The translations under genes and the position numbers were made by a program. A stretch of DNA of 52,349 bases from Candidatus Eiseniibacteriota bacterium (GTDB lineage Bacteria > Joyebacterota > Joyebacteria > Joyebacterales > Joyebacteraceae): positions 1 through 52,349 of the forward strand of contig JAUWLR010000003.1 of the NCBI GenBank assembly GCA_030613615.1, in the 5' to 3' direction. Under the pieces are notes generated by a model. The model searched no databases. It had not been told where the DNA came from and saw nothing but the letters and a program-made list of their open reading frames with translations. Below, one piece after another: positions 45,504 through 52,349 of this stretch. Numbering within the stretch: the first letter of the stretch is position 1; each line of letters opens with the position of its first letter.

Positions 45504-45689
45504 CTAGCGGGCAGGCTTGGTCTCGAGCTTGATCTTGATATTGAGAACGCGTATCACGTTCATGCTTTTGCTTCTTCCTCTGACGGCCAGGACCGCCCTG
45601 TCGGGGTCCGGCCACGCTGCGTTCGAGACGTCGAGCAGGTTTTGATACCGCCTGTCGCTCTCGTCCTGTGCGCTGATCAGATACTCCAT
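45504..45689 (-). pseudogene. Internally deleted GNAT relic (or 61-aa micro-protein) at the head of the array
   Basis: MEYLISAQDESDRRYQNLLDVSNAAWPDP... matches the array N-terminus (MIRPFNYSDDDYQALADISNAVWPDR); tail VIRVLNIKIKLETKPAR resembles the C-terminal ...DLNVRLGFKPVPAW; all CoA-binding sequence is missing. Confidence 0.55.
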
Positions 45690-46045
45690 GTTCTGTTCTT
45701 CCTTTCGCGTGGACGCGGCGCGCCCACATCGCTCATGAGTTCAAGTGTCGTGTCGGCCAGCTTCGCCTCGCGCCAATCCACCTTCAGCGTCCGGACGGTC
45801 AGCTCGGCCGTCTGCTTGTCGCGGGAGCGGCTCGCGCGCGTCTGGCGCGGCTCCTCCCCGACGGCTCCCTTGGGGGGACGTAGGCTCATCAACAACATGC
45901 TCGCTGCCAGGTTCATCATCCCGATAACAAGCAGCCTCATCGTGTGATGGCCGAACATCGCCCCCAGGCAACACGCCCCTCCGGCTGCGGCGAATGCCAC
46001 CGCGGCGAGACGGTACCTCGCATGTGCTGTGATGTTCTTAGCCAT
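45677..46045 (-). CDS. Small membrane protein with basic cytosolic tail, first gene of the GNAT transcription unit
   Basis: MAKNITAHARYRLAAVAFAAAGGACCLGAMFGHHTMRLLVIGMMNLAASMLLMSLRPPKG...; SD GAGGAGC; overlaps the relic's start by 13 nt. Confidence 0.65.
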   Translation of the reverse strand: MAKNITAHARYRLAAVAFAAAGGACCLGAMFGHHTMRLLVIGMMNLAASMLLMSLRPPKGAVGEEPRQTRASRSRDKQTAELTVRTLKVDWREAKLADTTLELMSDVGAPRPRERKNRTWSI

Positions 46046-46345
46046 AGTGTGCTCCTCGTTAGCGCTCGCTAGATCCGGCCTGCCCGCCGTCCTGCCTGCC
46101 CGAGTGTCGGACAAACAGAATGCTCCGTCACCCGATACACTCTGTTCGAGATCGGCAGCAACGAGTTGCAGGCCCCGCACTATCTCTGAGGGGCCGCTAT
46201 GCTTACACCTTGGCTAAACAGAAGAGCTAGCTACGAAGGTGGGCCCTCGAGGTGCGATCTCGAGCGTATCGGTCGTTCGATGTTAATCACCCGGCATCTC
46301 CTCTCGAAGGTTCATGGGTTGTACGACACGAACGGTGTGATTGGT

Positions 46346-46375
46346 ATGCTACTGGCCTGCGCCTCGCCCCGTCAA
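46346..46375 (-). promoter_or_regulatory. Putative promoter of the GNAT-array transcription unit
   Basis: On the minus strand TTGACG (46375-46370), 18-nt spacer, TAGCAT (46351-46346); implies a leader of about 300 nt. Confidence 0.4.
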
Positions 46376-46560
46376 GCACTTTTTGTGCCGACACGACTAT
46401 CGGCGCATCATAGACTCTGACTGATGACGCGTCCGCCGGGTTGAACCGCGTGTCGAGTTCTTTCTTCCGACCCGTCGACCGCCGACATGCGGTGTCGCTC
46501 CTGCCTCGCGACCACTGGTTGTCTCACCTCACGACCACTGGGCGTCGTCCCCGAAATGAA

Positions 46561-46824
46561 TCATGACTCATCCACCTCGACGATCTTCTCGACGACGATC
46601 GAACACTTGGTGACGAGGGCCGCGATGGCGCCGACCGCCGCGAGCTGTGGCAGTATCAGTGCGCCGGCAACGCCCAGCGTAAGGGGGAATTCTATGAGGC
46701 TCTCCCCCTTTTCACTCTTGATGGTCACGCGCCTGATGTTCCCCCCGCGGACGATCTGCTTGACGGTCTCGATGAGCTTCTCGCCTGTGACCTCGAATTC
46801 CTCAATGCGTGTCTTCTCGGACAT
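46561..46824 (-). CDS. DUF4342-family protein
   Basis: MSEKTRIEEFEVTGEKLIETVKQIVRGGNIRRVTIKSEKGESLIEFPLTLGVAGALILPQLAAVGAIAALVTKCSIVVEK. Confidence 0.88.
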   Translation of the reverse strand: MSEKTRIEEFEVTGEKLIETVKQIVRGGNIRRVTIKSEKGESLIEFPLTLGVAGALILPQLAAVGAIAALVTKCSIVVEKIVEVDES

Positions 46825-47027
46825 GTGAGCCTCCATTCAGCTGGGAAACGGGCTGCCCCGGCCGGCGTAGTGCGACTCTCGAGGCCAAGGCTGCGCCCGG
46901 ACTGCCGCAAGTTCCGTGTGTGCGCCCGCTCTTCGTCGCCTCATCAGACACTACGCATGAGCCGGAGGTTTCATTCGGTGTGCAGGCAGCTGGCTCGCTG
47001 GGCAACGCGTCAAGTAGGCAGCCCCGC

Positions 47028-48395
47028 CTAGGCCGGTATCCGGGGACTGATGGCCGCGATCTCAGCGGACTCCTCGTCCCGATCGGCCTCGCGCGCGACC
47101 CGGACGCCCTCATCGACGTCGACACGCGTGAGGACGATGGCGCCCGCGATGAAGAAGATGATGACCGAGAGGATGGAGAACCGGCTCTGGCCGGTGACCT
47201 GGCTCACGAGCCCGAAGACCAACGGCCCGACGATGCCGGCGAACTTGGCGGAGAGGCTGAAGAACCCGAAGAACTCGGCCGAGCGGCTCTTGGGGACCAT
47301 CGACCCGTAGAGCGAGCGCGACAGCGCGCCGGCGCCGCCCTGCACGGTGCCGACGACGAGCGCGAGGACGTAGAAGTGGAGCGCGGTCTTCATGAAGAAC
47401 GCCGAGAAGCTCACGCCCGCATAGATGGCGAGCGTCAGCAGTATTGAGCGCTTCGCCCCAAACCTGCCGGCGTGCCGGCTGAACAGAAACGTGAACGGCA
47501 CGGCGACGAACTGGGTGATGACGAGCGCGAGCATCATATCGGTGATGCCGATACCTATCTCATCGCCGTATGCGGTCGCCATGCGGATGATGGTGCCGAT
47601 CCCGTCGCTGTAGACCCAGAAGGCGACGAGGAACACGGAGAGCTGCCTGTACTTCCGCACCTCCCCGAAGGTGCGTGCCAGGCGCGAGAATCCCTCCAGC
47701 AGGACGGCGCGATCGGGCCCGCTCCTCCTCTTCGCGTTGGCGCGCGGCTCCGGGACTCTCGCAAAGAAGGGGATGGAGAAGATCGCCCACCAGATGGCCA
47801 CGCTCAGGAAGGACGCCCTGAGCGCGAAGCCGATGTCGGGCATTCCGAACCACTCGGGGTGCGAGACCCAGAGCACGTTGATGGCAAGCAGCGTGCCTCC
47901 GCCCAGGTAGCCGATGGCGTAGCCGCGCGATGAGACCGCGTCGATGGTCTCCTTCGTCGTGATGTGCGGAAGCAGCGATTCGTAGAAGACTATGGAGCCG
48001 GAGAATCCGATGGCGGCGATCATGTACAGGAGCGATGCCAGCGACCACGTGTCGTCGCCTATGAAGATGAACGCCGCGGTCGCCACGATGCCGATCCCGG
48101 CGAAGATGCCGAGGTACCTCTTCTTCCCCCCGGTGAAATCGGAGACGGCTCCCAGGAGCGGCGAGATGACCGCGCCTATCAGGAGCGCGGCGGCGGCGGT
48201 GTAGGCCCAGAACGCGGTCGCGTCACGGACGGGAAGTCCGGCGTTTATCACGAGCGAACGGAAGAACGGCGGGAAGAGCGCCGACATGAGCGTCGTCGCG
48301 AATGGCGAGTTCGCCCAGTCGTACATGCACCACGCGGTGATGACGCGGTCGCTGATCCCCACAGAGAGGCTGCGTGGCGGCTTGGGCACGTCCAT
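47028..48395 (-). CDS. MFS transporter, UMF1/Atg22-like family
   Basis: SDRVITAWCMYDWANSPFATTLMSALFPPFF, multiple TMs, GGAGALSRSLYGSMVPKSRSAEFFGFFSLSAKFAGIVGP. Confidence 0.92.
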   Translation of the reverse strand: MDVPKPPRSLSVGISDRVITAWCMYDWANSPFATTLMSALFPPFFRSLVINAGLPVRDATAFWAYTAAAALLIGAVISPLLGAVSDFTGGKKRYLGIFAGIGIVATAAFIFIGDDTWSLASLLYMIAAIGFSGSIVFYESLLPHITTKETIDAVSSRGYAIGYLGGGTLLAINVLWVSHPEWFGMPDIGFALRASFLSVAIWWAIFSIPFFARVPEPRANAKRRSGPDRAVLLEGFSRLARTFGEVRKYRQLSVFLVAFWVYSDGIGTIIRMATAYGDEIGIGITDMMLALVITQFVAVPFTFLFSRHAGRFGAKRSILLTLAIYAGVSFSAFFMKTALHFYVLALVVGTVQGGAGALSRSLYGSMVPKSRSAEFFGFFSLSAKFAGIVGPLVFGLVSQVTGQSRFSILSVIIFFIAGAIVLTRVDVDEGVRVAREADRDEESAEIAAISPRIPA

Positions 48396-48410
48396 TCCTG
48401 AGTTACGGTG

Positions 48411-48464
48411 ATTCCGGTCGATTCACCGGAATTGCAATGGCAGGTGGCCTCGTTCAAGCCACCT
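48411..48464. repeat. Two consecutive perfect inverted repeats in a divergent intergenic region
   Basis: ATTCCGGT-CGATTC-ACCGGAAT (48411-48432) and AGGTGGC-CTCGTTCAA-GCCACCT (48442-48464). Confidence 0.7.
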
Positions 48465-48630
48465 CAAATGACAGACTCGCAGATGTCGTCGGAAGATGCA
48501 AGGATAAATGACCAAGGGCCATCACACCCTGCGCTGAGTCCCGGTGTCCAACAGACAGGAGCACGGCCCGAGTGGAGCGATGACTCCTATCACTTGCTGG
48601 GATACCCTCTACCTTCAGGAGGTGACGAAC

Positions 48631-50226
48631 ATGGCACTGAGAACTCAGGTGCTGGCGGCGGTCGTCCTTGCGGCGTTCGCCATGGCCGCCGCGGCGGCCG
48701 CCACGCAAGGAGCCACCGACATGGAACTGGACATCCTCAGGGTCTGCGAGGGCGTCATCCAGCTCTTCGCAAGTCACGCCGCCGACATCTGGCCTGGATA
48801 CGACCTGTCCGAGCGACCGTTCCTCGTATACATCCCGGAGCGATGGGCGCTCATCCTGAACTGCGGGAACGAAGCCGAGGGGTTCGGGCCGCCTCCGCCG
48901 AGCTGGCCAGATGTCGGTACCGACATGTGCTACAAGGAGGGCCAGGTCGGGAATCTCGTCGGGCAACTCGCGTTCGGCTACGACGCCGGCGGGGTACGGA
49001 CCGTCGCCGTCGGCTTCCCGGAGTCGATGTCGGAGTCCTTCGAGGACCTCGAGCTCAAGATGTTCGGGTACGTCGTCCATGAGGCATTCCACGAGTATCA
49101 GGACGAGGTCTTCGGCGACATCGAGTGGGCGAGAGAGCAGGAGTATCCGATCGAGGACGTGGAGAACGCGGCTCTCGCCTACCTCGAGATGGCTCTTCTG
49201 GTAGAAGCTATCGAGGCCGCGTGGGCGGACGACGCACACGTTGCGAATGAGGCCACGGCGCAGTTCGTCGCCGTGCGAGCGCACAGGTGGGCGCGCGCAG
49301 ACGGCTTCATCGCGACGTACGAGGGCGGCAAGGAGACGAGAGAGGGTACGGCCCGCTACGTTGAGCTTCGCTGCCTCGACTTCGCCAGGGTACTGGACTA
49401 CGAGTCGTCGGTGCCGGGTGCCCCTCCCCTCAGGGACGACCTGGCGCACGCGGCGCTGCCGGGATACCTGCTCGACGACTTCCGCGACTCGATGGTGGAC
49501 GGCGCCATCCCGATGGAAGACCTCCCGCGCAACAGGATCTACCCGGTTGCGAGCGCTCAGGGATTCCTGCTCGACTACTTCGACGTCGACTGGCAGCCGG
49601 AGGCGGAGCAGTCCACACGGGACTTCACCTACGCGCGCCTGCTCGGGGAGCGGCTGGGACTGAGCCAAGAGGATCACGCCGCGCTCATCGAGGCCGCCAA
49701 GGCGCGGCACGGCTACCCCGAACTCCTGGCCGCGGCCGGAAGGTCGATAGAGAGTCACCTCACCGCGTACCGTGAGGCGCTGGCGGTGTTCGAGCAACAG
49801 CAGGGAAGCAGGATCGAGATCGCATTCGACACCAACGGGCTCTATCGGTCGCGCGCGACCTCAGCCACCAGGCTCGTTGTAGACCGGGGTGCGCACGAGC
49901 TCTGCGACCGCTACGACGTCTACACGCTCGAGCGCGACGGGACCTTCTTCGAGCTCCATGGTGTAGGTCTGCTTGAGGTGAACGACTACGACGGATACAG
50001 GAAGACCGTTGTGTTCTACGCCCCGGACGTCGAGACGGTCACCGTGGACGGAGATGCGATCGCCGCACCGGCCTCCGCCACTCCAGTCCCGAACGAGCGC
50101 GATGCCGAAGTACGGCACTTCACGGCACTCCGGATAGCCGGCGACGGGTTCGAGCTCACCCACGAGGGCCCCGGCACCATCGCGGTCGATGCGAGTGGAA
50201 TAGTCGTGGACCTGACGGCGGAGTAG
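48631..50226 (+). CDS. Secreted protein with HExxH...EGxARYxE, candidate gluzincin-like metallopeptidase
   Basis: SD AGGAGGTGAC before ATG 48631; signal peptide MALRTQVLAAVVLAAFAMAAAAAA; FGYVVHEAFHEYQDEVFGD (HEAFH at 49078-49092) and KETREGTARYVELRCLD (EGTARYVE at 49342-49365). Confidence 0.6.
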   Translation: MALRTQVLAAVVLAAFAMAAAAAATQGATDMELDILRVCEGVIQLFASHAADIWPGYDLSERPFLVYIPERWALILNCGNEAEGFGPPPPSWPDVGTDMCYKEGQVGNLVGQLAFGYDAGGVRTVAVGFPESMSESFEDLELKMFGYVVHEAFHEYQDEVFGDIEWAREQEYPIEDVENAALAYLEMALLVEAIEAAWADDAHVANEATAQFVAVRAHRWARADGFIATYEGGKETREGTARYVELRCLDFARVLDYESSVPGAPPLRDDLAHAALPGYLLDDFRDSMVDGAIPMEDLPRNRIYPVASAQGFLLDYFDVDWQPEAEQSTRDFTYARLLGERLGLSQEDHAALIEAAKARHGYPELLAAAGRSIESHLTAYREALAVFEQQQGSRIEIAFDTNGLYRSRATSATRLVVDRGAHELCDRYDVYTLERDGTFFELHGVGLLEVNDYDGYRKTVVFYAPDVETVTVDGDAIAAPASATPVPNERDAEVRHFTALRIAGDGFELTHEGPGTIAVDASGIVVDLTAE

Positions 50227-50436
50227 CACCGGTGCCGAATCGTGGTTGATCTCCCCATCAGGTAGCTCCCGCATGGCGGGGTGCAGCGGCGCGCGACACA
50301 GTGCTGCACCGTGCGTCTCCCGAACCCTTGCGTCCTGACGAGCGCGCTTCTTGGCGCGGCGCACCGATTGTGGTATCCTCAAGATGTACTCATAACGCGA
50401 GTCCGACACTGCCCACCATCCACGGAGGACCCCACC

Positions 50437-51957
50437 ATGAGAACGACCATCGCGGTGCTGCTGCTCCTCGCCTGCACGCTGACCGCCGCGGCGCAGGTGA
50501 ACGGCCACGTCCAGGTCATCGACGGCAAGCCGATACTCACGGTCTGGGGAACTCATGCCGAGCGCGGGTACGCCCAGGGCTACCTCAAGGGCGTCGAGGG
50601 CAAGGAGATGTTCGACGACTACATCGTCGGCTACTGCTGTGGCGGGTCAGTGCTGACGTACTACTTCATGCGCCTCCACTACACCAGCAACTACGCGGTC
50701 GACGCGAAGTACCAGGCGGAAGTGGACGCCGTCCTTCAGGGCATGTCCGACGCAGGCTTGAGCCTCTACAACAGCACTCTCATGAGGGACATCGACGCGA
50801 CCGACATGCTCGTCGCGAATGCCATCGTCGACCTGAGCACGTTGGCCTCGGCCGCGCCCTTCGCGTGCTCCAGCATGTCGAGCTGGGGCGGAACCACCAT
50901 TGCCGATCCGTTCCTCGACGGGCACCTCGTCATGACGAGGCTCCTCGACTGGAGCAAGCACCCCACGCTCACGGACAATCCGCTCCTTACCGTCCACTTC
51001 CCGTCGGAGGCTGACGAGCAGCCGTGGATCTCGATCGGCTACGCGGGCCTCTTCGGGGCGCTCTCCGCCATCAGTGAGTCCGGCGTGTCGGCCTCTCTCA
51101 ACATGGGCAACAACGAGAGCAGCACGGGCGGCGCTCCGTACCACCCGATCCTCCTGACCCTGCGAAACGGGATCGAGGGCGCGGACTACGACGGCAGCGG
51201 GCAGCACGCCCCGGACGACGTGGTCGCCGCCATCGCGGACCGCGCGCGCAACATAGACACCATCGTCCACGTGACGAAGGACAAGGGACTGGGGTCGAGA
51301 CCCATCGTCATCGAGTCGAATAACGAGGCGGGCGTCGCCGTACGCGATGCGTCCGATAACACCGCGGTGCCCGGCGACCACCTCGTGGCGACGAACCACT
51401 TCCGCACTCTCTACCCGCCGGTCTACTGCTACCGCTACGCCGGCATCGTCGACTCGCTCACGGTGAGCACCGACATGACGTGCGGGCGAAGCTGGTCGGT
51501 GATGGCCGGCGCGGCGGGGACGTTCGGCTCGAACATCCAGTGCATCCAGTACGTCGAGTCGGAGGGACTGCTGCTCTGGTCGATGGACACCTACTCGCAG
51601 CCGGCCTACACCGAACCGCCGACGGAGCTGTCCGTCTGGGACCTCTTCGGCTGCCAGATGGGTGTGGACGGCGCGGCCGGGGCGCCCGTGCTGAGACAGA
51701 ACTCCCCCAACCCGTTCAATCCCAGAACCGAGATCGCCTTCGGGCTCCAGGAGCCGTCCCTGTGCAGGCTCAACATCTACGACGTGAGCGGTCGTCGGGT
51801 GGCGACGCTGCTCGATGAGCTTCGCGGGCCCGGGACTCACCGGGTCGAGTGGGACGGCAGGACGGACGAGGGCATCGAGGTGGGAACCGGCGTCTACCTC
51901 TACCGGCTCGAGACGGACCGGGGGACTTTTGAGCGGAAGATGCTGCTGCTGAAGTAG
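50437..51957 (+). CDS. Secreted C45/Ntn-type acyltransferase/hydrolase-like protein with FlgD/T9SS-type C-terminal domain
   Basis: Signal peptide MRTTIAVLLLLACTLTAAAQ; PFACSSMSSWGGTTIADPFLDGHLVMTRLLDW (candidate Ntn Cys); C-term LRQNSPNPFNPRTEIAFGL...GVYLYRLETDRGTFERKMLLLK. Confidence 0.78.
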   Translation: MRTTIAVLLLLACTLTAAAQVNGHVQVIDGKPILTVWGTHAERGYAQGYLKGVEGKEMFDDYIVGYCCGGSVLTYYFMRLHYTSNYAVDAKYQAEVDAVLQGMSDAGLSLYNSTLMRDIDATDMLVANAIVDLSTLASAAPFACSSMSSWGGTTIADPFLDGHLVMTRLLDWSKHPTLTDNPLLTVHFPSEADEQPWISIGYAGLFGALSAISESGVSASLNMGNNESSTGGAPYHPILLTLRNGIEGADYDGSGQHAPDDVVAAIADRARNIDTIVHVTKDKGLGSRPIVIESNNEAGVAVRDASDNTAVPGDHLVATNHFRTLYPPVYCYRYAGIVDSLTVSTDMTCGRSWSVMAGAAGTFGSNIQCIQYVESEGLLLWSMDTYSQPAYTEPPTELSVWDLFGCQMGVDGAAGAPVLRQNSPNPFNPRTEIAFGLQEPSLCRLNIYDVSGRRVATLLDELRGPGTHRVEWDGRTDEGIEVGTGVYLYRLETDRGTFERKMLLLK

Positions 51958-51983
51958 TGCCCCGCGAGCCAGGAATCCACGCG

Positions 51984-52008
51984 ACCCCGAGTCAGTTGAC
52001 CCGGGGGC
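51984..52008. terminator. Hairpin between convergent genes
   Basis: CCCCGAGTCA...TGACCCGGGG stem with one mismatch, followed by GCGTGTTT. Confidence 0.45.
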
Positions 52009-52070
52009 GTGTTTGCGTTCGGGAAGCTCGACTTCGGTGATCCGGCGGCGTGACTGCCGTCGGCCACGCG

Positions 52071-52349
52071 CTACAACGTCTTCTCCTTCTGCATCACCGC
52101 CAGCGCGACCTTCTCCGCTGTGACCGGCATCGACTTGATGCGGACCCCGAGCGCGTCCTCGACGGCGTTCGCGATCATCGGCGCCGCCGGGATCATCGTG
52201 TGCTCCCCCACTCCGCGCGCCCCGAACGGCCCGTCGGGCTGCGGCACCTCGATGATGATGGGGATCATCTCGTCCGGGACGTCGAGTGAGGTCGGTATCT
52301 TGTAGTCGGTGAAGTTCGGATTGAGGAGCCTGCCCTTCTCGTCGAACCG
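52071..52349 (-). CDS. Xanthine dehydrogenase/aldehyde oxidase molybdopterin-binding subunit, C-terminal end (5' part outside the window)
   Basis: ...RFDEKGRLLNPNFTDYKIPTSLDVPDEMIPIIIEVPQPDGPFGARGVGEHTMIPAAPMIANAVEDALGVRI; frame open to the window edge. Confidence 0.93.
   Translation of the reverse strand, partial: RFDEKGRLLNPNFTDYKIPTSLDVPDEMIPIIIEVPQPDGPFGARGVGEHTMIPAAPMIANAVEDALGVRIKSMPVTAEKVALAVMQKEKTL

Overview
This is a 52 kb, high-GC bacterial chromosomal window. Three secreted proteins end in FlgD-like/T9SS-type C-terminal domains, which suggests an FCB-group or related candidate-phylum lineage (inference). Most genes lie on the minus strand. From left to right: an mla lipid-transport operon (mlaD-mlaF-mlaE) beside dnaB; a housekeeping run yicC-remA-gmk-rpoZ-coaBC-UDG4; a divergent RqcH/NFACT protein; a DUF374 acyltransferase; a lipoprotein serpin; a PAS protein; an S9 peptidase; an ATP-grasp/methyltransferase pair; asparaginase-Smr-ArfB; an AlkD-type protein; two tandem secreted papain-like (C1) peptidases; a Cys-rich secreted protein; a CPBP protease with a TetR regulator; a tricorn-like protease and an S41 protease; then a tight array of tandem double-GNAT acetyltransferases (about 37.3-45.7 kb). 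The right end carries a DUF4342 protein, a UMF1-type MFS transporter, a possible gluzincin-like secreted protein, a C45/Ntn-type secreted hydrolase and the 3' end of a xanthine dehydrogenase-family gene. The best candidates for something undescribed are: (1) the GNAT array, with seven full-length same-family paralogs, one divergent GNAT and one truncated relic; (2) the uncharacterised secreted HExxH...EGTARYVE protein; (3) a shared TetR palindrome in front of both tetR and the CPBP gene; (4) an orphan signal-peptide micro-ORF echoing the neighbouring S41 gene; and (5) repeated 24-32 bp minisatellites, three of them in-frame inside conserved genes. No tRNA, rRNA or CRISPR array was recognised. 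All assignments come from reading the sequence and recalling family motifs; no searches were run.
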